A stretch of DNA of 5,460 nucleotides from Candidatus Sumerlaeota bacterium (GTDB lineage: Bacteria > Sumerlaeota > Sumerlaeia > JAFGJS01): assembly GCA_016928995.1 (NCBI GenBank), contig JAFGJS010000002.1, forward strand, positions 1-5,460, given 5' to 3'. Numbering within the stretch: position 1 is the first letter of the stretch; each line of letters starts with the position of its first letter. The notes under the pieces were generated by a model that ran no database searches, was not told the origin of the DNA, and saw only the letters and a list, made by a program, of their open reading frames with translations. Positions 1 through 5,460 of the stretch are shown piece by piece. The position numbers and the translations under genes are program-made.

Positions 1-36
1 ATCTTCCTTCATTACATGAAACACCGCCGGTTTTTC

Positions 37-1437
37 CTATTTTCCAGCGGCGACATAAGGATCAAAGGCAAAGCCGGCGATTTCGCCCCGGCGTCGCGAC
101 GACACGTTATTCTGGTTATACACGATGGCGACTTGAATCGGATCCATTCCCGCTCCGATGTCGAAGATAAAATAAGTCAATGCGTCCTTCACTCCAGAGC
201 CTTGATTCACAATATTCGCGCTCCCCGCGCTCCCCGCATTCACCGTGACGTTCCAAGTGTTCGGGCCATCAGCGCCGTCATTCATGATCAACGTCAGCCG
301 AAAAGGCTGAGCATCAGCGCGTCCGATGATAAAAACCGGATCGAGCGTCGTATCGTACGGCTCGCCCATCAAATATGCCCCGACTTTTACCAGTTGATGG
401 GGCGGATCCGGCAATTGCATTTTTGCATACCAGCTCTTGCCCCCCGGAAAGTTCCCGCCGGACCAGTGTCCAAGAGCTGGCGTCGAGGTTGAGATGGCGC
501 CGATATACGCAGGACGCTGCTCGACGTTGTACTGACTTTCGCCGCCCCAATTGACATCAAAAGTATCCAGCCACACGCCATCCTGCGCCTTCATGCGCCA
601 GATGATATATCCATCCGTGCCATACTCGCCGTCCGCTTCAAGCTCCGCCTTGGTGCGCCAATAACTATTCGTCATGGCGTCGGTCGGTCTGGCTATGACC
701 GACGACGCGGATGTGCTGCCGCCACTTCGAACGCTCGCCGCAGAAACGCCCCTGGCCAACGCGGCAATATAATCACCCGGCAAAGCGGAATCGTAAATAC
801 GTAAATCGTCGATCCGGCCTTTAAATAATGGATCCATGCGCCATTGGCTCTTGCCCAGGCAGTTTTTTGCGGGATTGATATCGGAAGGCTTCAACGTTAT
901 CGAATCAGAAACAACGAGAGCTCCGTTGATGTAAATCGCGCCCGTGACGCCATTGAGCGTCACCGCAACATGCGTCCATTGCCCGACGGCAAGCGGAGAT
1001 GTCTCCAGCATTTGATGATCTTTGCCCTTGCAGATGCCGAAACGACAAGTCTCATTTCCGGTACGAGGGGTCATATACATGTATTCATCGGCGTTGTTGC
1101 CGAAGTCGAAGATATTTTGCCAGGGCGCTCCGCCATCCCAATAGATCCATGCGGCGATCGTGAGATTTTCAGCGTTAACCACGCCTGAAGGAAGCACGAT
1201 ATAATCTCCTGCGCCGTTGAAGCGAATCGCCCCGCCGATCTGGCCATCGACAAAGGAGGCGCTGCCGATAATCTTGCCATCCTTCGCCCCCACATTATCC
1301 CTCGTATTGTCGTCAAAGGCATAATGCGCGATAAGTTGCGGATTCTTTACTGGTTCGCCGCAACCAAGCAATAAGGCCAAAAGCAGCGCTGTGTAGATGT
1401 ATCGTCTTGAAATCTTTCCCTGAAGCAGCACTTTCAT
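37..1437 (-). CDS. LamG-domain (concanavalin A-like fold) lipoprotein with uncharacterised C-terminal domain
   Basis: Predicted 466-residue exported lipoprotein. Residues 1-26 form a lipoprotein signal peptide: basic start (K2, K8, R11, R12), hydrophobic core (about 15-24) and lipobox LLGC with Cys26 as the lipidation site. Residues about 36-230 read as a LamG/Laminin_G_3 jelly roll: an opening 'AHYAFDDNTRDNVG', then 'IRFNGAGDYIVLP', 'LTIAAWIYW', 'GQWTHVAVTLNG', 'AIYINGALV' and the closing 'GRIDDLRIYDSALP'. A Ser/Ala-rich linker (231-248) leads to a C-terminal domain (about 250-466) with 'EYGTDGYIIW' and a terminal 'GEIAGFAFDP' that I cannot assign to a named family. LamG folds usually bind carbohydrate or protein, so a surface glycan-binding role is inferred; no catalytic residues are evident. 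An upstream in-frame ATG at 1482 would add 15 residues, but the ATG at 1437 has GGAG five bases upstream and a normal signal peptide directly after it, so I chose that one. The gene is divergent from glnS. Confidence 0.88.
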   Translation of the reverse strand: MKVLLQGKISRRYIYTALLLALLLGCGEPVKNPQLIAHYAFDDNTRDNVGAKDGKIIGSASFVDGQIGGAIRFNGAGDYIVLPSGVVNAENLTIAAWIYWDGGAPWQNIFDFGNNADEYMYMTPRTGNETCRFGICKGKDHQMLETSPLAVGQWTHVAVTLNGVTGAIYINGALVVSDSITLKPSDINPAKNCLGKSQWRMDPLFKGRIDDLRIYDSALPGDYIAALARGVSAASVRSGGSTSASSVIARPTDAMTNSYWRTKAELEADGEYGTDGYIIWRMKAQDGVWLDTFDVNWGGESQYNVEQRPAYIGAISTSTPALGHWSGGNFPGGKSWYAKMQLPDPPHQLVKVGAYLMGEPYDTTLDPVFIIGRADAQPFRLTLIMNDGADGPNTWNVTVNAGSAGSANIVNQGSGVKDALTYFIFDIGAGMDPIQVAIVYNQNNVSSRRRGEIAGFAFDPYVAAGK

Positions 1438-1442
1438 ATTCA

Positions 1443-1446
1443 CTCC
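1443..1446 (-). promoter_or_regulatory. Ribosome binding site that fixes the start of the LamG lipoprotein
   Basis: On the minus strand GGAG lies five bases before the ATG at 1437. The alternative in-frame ATG at 1482 has no comparable purine-rich site in front of it. The site therefore supports the shorter protein that begins directly at the signal peptide. Confidence 0.7.
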
Positions 1447-1511
1447 GGCGTTATCGTACTTGTTCAACCAGCAAATCCGCATGAATCGACTTGAAGCATC
1501 AACTCGATCCT

Positions 1512-1529
1512 CGGCATGATTTCATGCCG
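1512..1529. promoter_or_regulatory. 18-base palindrome, possible operator
   Basis: CGGCATGA and TCATGCCG are perfect reverse complements around a central TT. As RNA this would be a 7-bp stem with an ATTT loop. No U-run follows on either strand, so it is not a typical terminator. It lies about 75 bases upstream of the LamG lipoprotein start, where a dimeric regulator could bind, but no regulator is encoded nearby. The role is inferred; the symmetry itself is directly visible. Confidence 0.4.
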
Positions 1530-1713
1530 GCAGCTTGGATTTTATCATCATCGCCTCTTACAAGTGAACATTTTTTTTATGCTTTTGTCAAACCTATTGA
1601 TTGCACAAATATACATATCGAGCTCTTTTTCGCGGTGAAACGCCCCTGCCGCTGCAAGCAAGGGATCCAGCCTGAATTGCACTACGCCCATCTCGACTCA
1701 ATACCATACCTTA

Positions 1714-1758
1714 TCTTGCTCTTGCTCCTGCTCCTGCTCCTGCGCTTGATCTTGCTCC
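1714..1758 (+). repeat. Degenerate hexanucleotide array (TCYTGC)n, left arm
   Basis: Seven consecutive 6-base units: TCTTGC twice, TCCTGC three times, one divergent GCTTGA, another TCTTGC, then a partial TCC. On the minus strand the unit reads as GCAGGA/GCAAGA. It forms an imperfect inverted pair with the array at 1848-1877. In one plus-strand frame it encodes a run of leucines, which explains a spurious open frame across the area. Confidence 0.85.
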
Positions 1759-1847
1759 AATTATCCGCCGTGCAGCCCGAAATATTCTTCAACGCAGTGT
1801 AGATCTTTGAATCCAATTTCAGATACCGGATAAAGGAATTCGATCGC

Positions 1848-1877
1848 GAGCAAGAGCAAAAGCAGGAGCAAGAAGCG
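1848..1877 (+). repeat. Degenerate hexanucleotide array (GAGCAA)n, right arm
   Basis: Five 6-base units: GAGCAA twice, AAGCAG, GAGCAA and a divergent GAAGCG. This is the same unit as the left array but in reverse orientation, 89 bases downstream. Aligned against the reverse complement of the left arm, about 26 bases match with a handful of mismatches, so the two arms could fold into a long imperfect hairpin with the intervening segment as loop. Confidence 0.8.
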
Positions 1878-2025
1878 CATCATCCAGATAAACGTGAGAT
1901 GCCCCAATTGCCTGGAGTTGATGAGATATTCATTGACTTTCCCGGCGTAGACGGCAGATTTGCAGTTTTATTCCGTTTGGAGTTGACGCACATTTTTAAC
2001 TACCTGCGCCGGGGAAGGATGCGCT

Positions 2026-3714
2026 ATGTCGAACAGTGACATGCCTGCGGGCAAAACAAATTTCATCCGCCAGATCATCGACGAGGATCTGCGCACGAAT
2101 AAATGGGATGGCCGCGTAATGACGCGCTTTCCCCCGGAACCGAACGGCTACCTGCATATCGGCCATGCCAAGTCGATCTGCCTGAATTTCGGCATCGCCC
2201 GCGACTACAAAGGCATATGCCACCTGCGCTTCGACGACACCAATCCGTGCAAGGAAGAGCAGGAGTACGTCGATTCGATCAAGGAAGACATCCGCTGGCT
2301 GGGTTTCGACTGGGGCGAACATGAGTATTTCGCCTCGGATTACTTTGACCAGCTCTACGAATGGGCGCTGCAGATGATCCGCAACGGCCAGGCCTTCGTT
2401 TGCGACCTGTCGGCGGAGGAAATCCGTCAGACGCGCGGTACGCTCAAAGAGCCGGGCCAGCCCAGCCCCTATCGCGACCGGAGCGTAGAGGAGAATCTGG
2501 ACCTGTTCCAGCGGATGAAAGACGGCGAATTCCCCGATGGTTCGCGCACGCTGCGGGCCAAATGCGACATGGCTTCGCCGAACCTGAATCTGCGCGATCC
2601 GGTGATGTACCGCATTCTGCATGCGCATCATCATCGTTCGGGCGACAAGTGGTGCATCTATCCGATGTACGACTTCACCCACGGCCAGTCGGACAGCATC
2701 GAGCGCATCACCCATTCGATCTGCACGCTGGAGTTCGAGGATCATCGTCCGCTCTACGATTGGTATTGCGATACGCTGGGCATCTATCATCCCCAGCAGA
2801 TCGAATTCGCGCGCCTGAACCTGACCTACACCGTGATGAGCAAGCGCCGTCTGCTGGAGCTCGTGCGCGATAGGCACGTGAACGGCTGGGACGATCCGCG
2901 CATGCCCACGATCAGCGGATTACGCCGCCGGGGCTATACGCCCGAGTCGATCCGGGATTTCTGCGACCGCATCGGCGTAGCCAAGGCTGACAACACCGTC
3001 GAAATCCAAATGCTGGAGCACTGCCTGCGCGAGCATCTGAACAAGGTGGCGCCGCGCTACATGGCCGTGCTCAACCCGCTCAAGGTCGTGTTGACCAATT
3101 ATCCTGACGATCAAACCGAGACGTTGGAAGCGGTGAATAATCCGGAGCGGCCGGAGGATGGCACGCGCGAAGTTCCTTTTTCCAAGGTGCTCTATATCGA
3201 ACGCGAGGATTTCATGGAAGATCCGCCGAAAAAATTCTTTCGGCTTTCTCCCGGCGCCGAGGTGCGCCTGCGCTACGCCTACTTCATCAAATGCGAAGAA
3301 GTCATCAAGGACGCTGACGGCGAAATCGTGGAACTGCGCTGCACGTACGATCCGGCCACGCGCGGCGGCGATGCGCCCGACGGCCGCAAGGTCAAGGCCA
3401 CGCTGCACTGGGTCAGCGCGGCGCACGCCGTGGACGCAGAGGCGCGGCTTTACGACCACCTGTTCGTCAAAGAGAATCCCGGCGCCGTGGAAGATGGACA
3501 GACTTGGATCGACAATCTCAATCCCGATTCGCTGAAGGTTGTGAGCGGCGTCAAACTGGAGCCTGAACTGGCCAAAGTGGCGGCAGGCGCCCATGTGCAG
3601 TTTGAGCGCCTCGGTTATTTCTGCGCCGACGCCAAGGACCACGCGCCCGGCAAGCCGGTCTTCAACCGCGCCGTCACGCTCCGCGACGCTTGGGCTAAAA
3701 TTCAGCAGAAGTAG
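2026..3714 (+). CDS. glnS: Glutaminyl-tRNA synthetase (GlnRS)
   Basis: Class I aminoacyl-tRNA synthetase, cytoplasmic, which attaches glutamine to tRNA-Gln with ATP. The 562-residue length is close to the E. coli enzyme (554). Residues 35-47 carry the first signature ending in HIGH (44-47), and VMSK (270-273) is the KMSKS-type second signature in its usual GlnRS form. D70 in 'LRFDDTNP', Y215 and H219 in '[10 protein letters not shown]' sit where E. coli residues contacting glutamine lie, and '[18 protein letters not shown]' (287-304) is the GlnRS-specific stretch after the signature. The anticodon-binding beta-barrels occupy about 340-545. The frame is intact, with no missing key residue. The start has AAGGA at 2015-2019, six bases before ATG. 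It is the first gene of a likely operon with ubiE and ubiX. GlnRS implies direct charging of tRNA-Gln, although GatCAB could still coexist elsewhere. GltX is unlikely because the signatures are of GlnRS type. Confidence 0.97.
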   Translation: MSNSDMPAGKTNFIRQIIDEDLRTNKWDGRVMTRFPPEPNGYLHIGHAKSICLNFGIARDYKGICHLRFDDTNPCKEEQEYVDSIKEDIRWLGFDWGEHEYFASDYFDQLYEWALQMIRNGQAFVCDLSAEEIRQTRGTLKEPGQPSPYRDRSVEENLDLFQRMKDGEFPDGSRTLRAKCDMASPNLNLRDPVMYRILHAHHHRSGDKWCIYPMYDFTHGQSDSIERITHSICTLEFEDHRPLYDWYCDTLGIYHPQQIEFARLNLTYTVMSKRRLLELVRDRHVNGWDDPRMPTISGLRRRGYTPESIRDFCDRIGVAKADNTVEIQMLEHCLREHLNKVAPRYMAVLNPLKVVLTNYPDDQTETLEAVNNPERPEDGTREVPFSKVLYIEREDFMEDPPKKFFRLSPGAEVRLRYAYFIKCEEVIKDADGEIVELRCTYDPATRGGDAPDGRKVKATLHWVSAAHAVDAEARLYDHLFVKENPGAVEDGQTWIDNLNPDSLKVVSGVKLEPELAKVAAGAHVQFERLGYFCADAKDHAPGKPVFNRAVTLRDAWAKIQQK

Positions 3715-3731
3715 CGCTTTGAAAGGGCATG

Positions 3732-4457
3732 ATGGTCGATAAAAGCGCTGAACGCATCCGTGAAATGTTCAATAGCCTGGCGCCGTGCTACGACAGGATG
3801 AACCGCCTGATGACGTTTCGGCAAGACCAGCGCTGGCGGCGCAGGCTCGTGCGCATGGCGCTGACCGGCGCACCGCGACCGGCTTGCATCCTCGACCTGT
3901 GCGCCGGAACCGGCGATCTGGCGCTGGGCTTCGCGGCTGTGGCTCGGACGAATGATTCGATCATCGCTGTTGATTTTGCCGAAGCGCTGCTTGAACGCGC
4001 GCGCGAAAAGGCGAAGGTCTTGCGCAACGGCGCCGTGCGCCCTGAATGCATCCGCGCCGATGCGCTGAACATGCCGTTCGACGATGCCTCGTTCGATATC
4101 GTCAGCGTTGGTTTCGGCGTGCGTAACTTTGAAGACCTGGAACGCGGTCTGCGCGAGATTCATCGCGTACTGCGCCCCGGCGGCAGGCTGTACGTGCTCG
4201 AAACCAGCCATTGCGAGATCCCGATCCTCCGCTACGCCGTCGAGTTCTACACACGCCGCGTGATCCCCGCCATCGGCCGGATGATCAGCGGCACGCAGGC
4301 TTACGGTTATCTGCGTGACTCCGCCGGAGCGTTCCCGGATCGCCGCGAATTCAGCCGGATCCTGGAGCAATGCGGATTCGCCAACGTGCGCGCCGTTTCG
4401 CTCTCGTTCGGCGCGGCCGCGATTCACATCGGAGAGGCAGGAAGTCATGACCAATAA
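3732..4457 (+). CDS. ubiE: UbiE/MenG-family demethylmenaquinone (or 2-polyprenyl-benzoquinol) C-methyltransferase
   Basis: SAM-dependent C-methyltransferase acting late in menaquinone or ubiquinone synthesis at the membrane surface. The product is 241 residues (E. coli UbiE 251, B. subtilis MenG 233). The N-terminal 'MFNSLAPCYDRMNRLMTF' is the family signature. SAM motif I is 'LDLCAGTGD' (54-62), D81 after 'IIAV' is the expected ribose-binding acid, 'DALNMPFDDASFD' (110-122) follows, then the UbiE hallmark 'GFGVRNF' (127-133), 'RPGG' (148-151), and 'YGYLRDSAGAFPD' (191-203) where the family has its conserved Y..L..S...P motif. Two ATG codons stand in tandem at 3729 and 3732. AAAGGG ends one base before the first and four bases before the second, so I prefer 3732; the difference is one residue. 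The gene starts 17 bases after glnS and overlaps ubiX by 11 bases. Which quinone is made cannot be told from this gene; menaquinone is likelier if the organism is as suspected. Confidence 0.93.
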   Translation: MVDKSAERIREMFNSLAPCYDRMNRLMTFRQDQRWRRRLVRMALTGAPRPACILDLCAGTGDLALGFAAVARTNDSIIAVDFAEALLERAREKAKVLRNGAVRPECIRADALNMPFDDASFDIVSVGFGVRNFEDLERGLREIHRVLRPGGRLYVLETSHCEIPILRYAVEFYTRRVIPAIGRMISGTQAYGYLRDSAGAFPDRREFSRILEQCGFANVRAVSLSFGAAAIHIGEAGSHDQ

Positions 4458-5052
4458 TCCCAACAGCGAGAAAGCCCCGATCGTCGTCGGCGTCACCGGC
4501 GCCAGCGGCGTGATCTACGCCCGCGAATTCATCCGCGAGCTCGCGCGGCAGCGCGTCGAAACGCACCTGATCGTCAGCGATCACGCCCGCACTGTGGCCG
4601 CGGCCGAACTCGGTGTGAGCGGCGAATTCGAGCAATGGCTCAGTCTAAACGAATCCGTGCACGCATGCGTCCGCTTGCAACGCTTCGACGACGTGGCCGC
4701 GAGCTGCGCCAGCGGCACGTTCCGCATTCGCGGTATGGCGATCCTCCCCTGCTCGATGAACACGCTGGGCGCGCTGGCGCACGGAATCGCGGACAACCTG
4801 ATCACGCGCGCCGCCGACGTGTGCTTGAAGGAAAGACGCAAGCTCGTCGTATGCCCGCGCGAAACGCCGCTCAGCCTGATCCACCTGCGCAACATGGCCG
4901 CGCTCGCTGAAGCCGGCGCCACGATCATGCCCTGTATGCCCGGCTTCTACCACGCCCCGGAAACCATCGACGACCTGCTCCAGCTCTTCACCATGAAACT
5001 CTGCGACCAGTTTGATCTGCCATGCTCTTTCTCGCATCGGTGGTTAAAATAA
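4447..5052 (+). CDS. ubiX: UbiX-family flavin prenyltransferase
   Basis: Makes prenylated FMN from reduced FMN and dimethylallyl phosphate, the cofactor of UbiD-type decarboxylases in quinone synthesis. The product is 201 residues, a normal UbiX length. The flavodoxin-like fold begins with 'VVGVTGASGVIYA' (13-25), the FMN phosphate loop. 'PCSMNTLGALAHGIADNLI' (101-119) and 'VCPRETPLSLIHLRNM' (135-150) are family hallmarks, including the conserved R-E pair (138-139); 'MPCMPGFY' (161-168) holds the usual active-site tyrosine; and the protein ends 'HRWLK', with the conserved C-terminal RW. The start ATG is preceded by AGGA (4439-4442), four bases away, inside the end of ubiE. A longer in-frame reading from 4315 would run through ubiE and is rejected. 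The 11-base overlap suggests translational coupling. No ubiD partner is in the window. A Pad1-type role with another decarboxylase is possible but less likely beside ubiE. Confidence 0.95.
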   Translation: MTNNPNSEKAPIVVGVTGASGVIYAREFIRELARQRVETHLIVSDHARTVAAAELGVSGEFEQWLSLNESVHACVRLQRFDDVAASCASGTFRIRGMAILPCSMNTLGALAHGIADNLITRAADVCLKERRKLVVCPRETPLSLIHLRNMAALAEAGATIMPCMPGFYHAPETIDDLLQLFTMKLCDQFDLPCSFSHRWLK

Positions 5053-5076
5053 TAAACTTTATTTCGGGGATAAATT

Positions 5077-5379
5077 ATGTATAAGTATTATTTAATCATC
5101 GCATTCATAGCATTAATTTTCACTTCATGCAGAAAAAAAAGCGATAAATATATTTTTTCTTTGTATTATGAATGTAAGCCAATAGTTGTTTCTCTCGAGA
5201 ATTATAAGTCATTACATAAGAAATATCCCGAATCACTAGACGAATTATCCCAAAATTTCACACGTCCAAGTATTGGTAGCATATGGCGCTATTGTAAACC
5301 GCATAAAGATTGCATGGAATATGAAATAAAGGTATTTATACGACGCAATGGACTCGGCGATGAATTTTGGTTCTTATAA
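5077..5379 (+). CDS. Small AT-rich lipoprotein, pseudopilin-like motif, function unknown
   Basis: A 100-residue product with a short lipoprotein signal: MYKYY, hydrophobic core 'LIIAFIALIF', lipobox FTSC with Cys18. The mature part contains 'ENYKSLHKKYPESLDEL' (about 41-57), which resembles the 'Y...G.YP.sLdeL' element following the pilin helix in GspG-type pseudopilins and in many short uncharacterised lipoproteins. The similarity is by eye and assigns no function. C33, C73 and C79 are the mature cysteines other than the lipidated one. GGGGA at 5066-5070 lies six bases before the ATG. The gene is strikingly AT-rich compared with ubiX, ending 25 bases upstream, and its codons favour A/T in third position, which suggests separate origin or transfer. 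The stop is one base from the putative IS end, so the C-terminus might have been altered by the insertion, though the stop codon itself lies outside the element. Confidence 0.75.
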   Translation: MYKYYLIIAFIALIFTSCRKKSDKYIFSLYYECKPIVVSLENYKSLHKKYPESLDELSQNFTRPSIGSIWRYCKPHKDCMEYEIKVFIRRNGLGDEFWFL

Positions 5380-5380
5380 T

Positions 5381-5460
5381 TGTCCCCAAAAACTGGACAG
5401 CCATTAAGGTGGATTTTTCTCCGGTTTTCGTTCGAAAATTCAGAGGAACGAAAAGGAGAG
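5381..5460 (+). mobile_element. Probable left end of an IS3-type insertion sequence (cut by window edge)
   Basis: From 5381 the sequence TGTCCCCAAAAACTGGACAG starts with TG, as IS3-family ends do, and has the 'CCCCAAAAA-ct-GGACA' look of IS3/IS150-type terminal repeats, including a small internal inverted pair TGTCC/GGACA (5381-5385, 5395-5399). About 70 bases later comes a strong purine-rich ribosome binding site, AAAAGGAGAG (5451-5460), at the very edge, which is where orfA of such an element would be expected to begin. No transposase codon is in the window, so the call rests on terminal-repeat resemblance and layout only. An alternative is an ordinary intergenic region before an unrelated gene. 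Confidence 0.55.
5418..5459 (+). promoter_or_regulatory. Hairpin that would sequester the ribosome binding site of the next gene
   Basis: TTTTCGTTC (5425-5433) is perfectly complementary to GAACGAAAA (5446-5454) around a 12-base loop. After a two-base bulge (GG, 5423-5424) the stem continues with TCTCC (5418-5422) pairing to GGAGA (5455-5459). Fourteen base pairs thus cover the whole AAAAGGAGA ribosome binding site. In transcripts entering from upstream this would hide the site. IS10 and IS50 are known to block translation of their transposases from read-through RNA by the same principle. The pairing is directly seen; the function is inferred. Confidence 0.55.

Larger units (their letters stand above)
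1438..2025. other. Divergent intergenic region without a convincing gene
   Basis: This 588-base stretch separates the minus-strand LamG lipoprotein gene from plus-strand glnS, so it should hold promoters for both. What can be seen is an 18-base dyad at 1512-1529, an AT-rich patch at about 1570-1616, two hexamer arrays in inverted orientation (1714-1758, 1848-1877), and a consensus-like -35 TTGACA on the minus strand at 1586-1591. A good -10 box is missing at 16-18 bases from that -35, so I do not call a promoter. Open frames crossing the region are short, lack ribosome binding sites or owe their length to the low-complexity arrays. No tRNA or known riboswitch pattern was recognised. Confidence 0.7.

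Noticed and set aside
1-36. Possible start of another minus-strand gene (ATG at 12) or a terminator after the LamG gene
   Set aside because: Only four codons are visible and no clear ribosome binding site. The small TTCAT/ATGAA hairpin at 8-20 has no U-tract.
1563-1591. Minus-strand promoter with -35 TTGACA at 1586-1591
   Set aside because: The -35 is perfect, but the hexamers at 16-18 bases spacing match the -10 consensus poorly, so it is left as a note only.
1491-1802. Plus-strand open frame of 103 codons in the intergenic region
   Set aside because: No ribosome binding site, no recognisable domain, and much of its length comes from the leucine run generated by the hexamer array.
1803-2039. 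Plus-strand frame open for 78 codons running into the glnS start (first ATG at 1899, 46 residues)
   Set aside because: No ATG before 1899, no ribosome binding site there, and it overlaps the well supported glnS start. A stop-free run of this size is not rare by chance.
1996-2877. Long minus-strand open frame (293 codons) opposite glnS
   Set aside because: Antisense mirror of a GC-rich conserved gene; the protein has no sensible domain, and the plus-strand GlnRS is unambiguous.
2920-3642. Second long minus-strand open frame opposite glnS
   Set aside because: Same reason: a shadow frame of the anticodon-binding part of GlnRS.
4315-4446. Extended start for ubiX within ubiE
   Set aside because: The extra residues are the out-of-frame reading of the ubiE C-terminus; the UbiX fold starts right after the ATG at 4447, which has its own ribosome binding site.
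3702-4496. Minus-strand open frame of 264 codons opposite ubiE
   Set aside because: Antisense to a clearly recognised methyltransferase and without family features of its own.
5051-5063. AATAAA-C-TTTATT inverted repeat behind ubiX as a terminator
   Set aside because: The centre is a single base, so no stable loop can form, and the stem is all A-T; this is not a plausible intrinsic terminator.

Overview
The window looks like a piece of a bacterial chromosome of moderately high GC. The gene content (a full-length glutaminyl-tRNA synthetase, a UbiE/MenG methyltransferase, a UbiX flavin prenyltransferase and a LamG-fold surface lipoprotein with a 'YGxDGY ... GFAFDP' C-terminal module) would fit a member of the Planctomycetota-Verrucomicrobiota-Lentisphaerota group. 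That placement is an impression from protein style and is not proven by the sequence. I see no rRNA, tRNA or CRISPR array.

Layout. Positions 37-1437 (minus) encode a large LamG-domain lipoprotein. Positions 1438-2025 form a 588-base divergent intergenic region without a convincing gene. It holds an 18-base dyad (1512-1529) and two short hexanucleotide arrays in opposite orientation (1714-1758 and 1848-1877) that could pair with each other. Positions 2026-5052 (plus) carry a tight cluster glnS-ubiE-ubiX: glnS and ubiE are separated by 14-17 bases, and ubiE and ubiX overlap by 11 bases. Positions 5077-5379 (plus) encode a small AT-rich lipoprotein. From 5381 to the window edge the sequence looks like the left end of an IS3-type insertion sequence. 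Its transposase gene would start just beyond the window, since a strong ribosome binding site sits on the last bases.

How the genes work together. GlnS charges tRNA-Gln directly. UbiE/MenG performs the C-methylation step of menaquinone or ubiquinone synthesis, and UbiX makes the prenylated FMN cofactor used by UbiD-type decarboxylases, which act in the same quinone pathways. The last two are therefore functionally linked, while glnS appears to be a housekeeping passenger of the same transcript. The AT-rich tail with the lipoprotein and the IS end looks like a recently acquired or mobile margin of this otherwise conserved block.

The most interesting non-coding signal is a 14-bp hairpin (5418-5459) inside the IS end that would bury the transposase ribosome binding site in read-through transcripts. 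Next are the inverted hexamer arrays and the unassigned C-terminal domain of the LamG lipoprotein. I found no clearly new multi-gene system.
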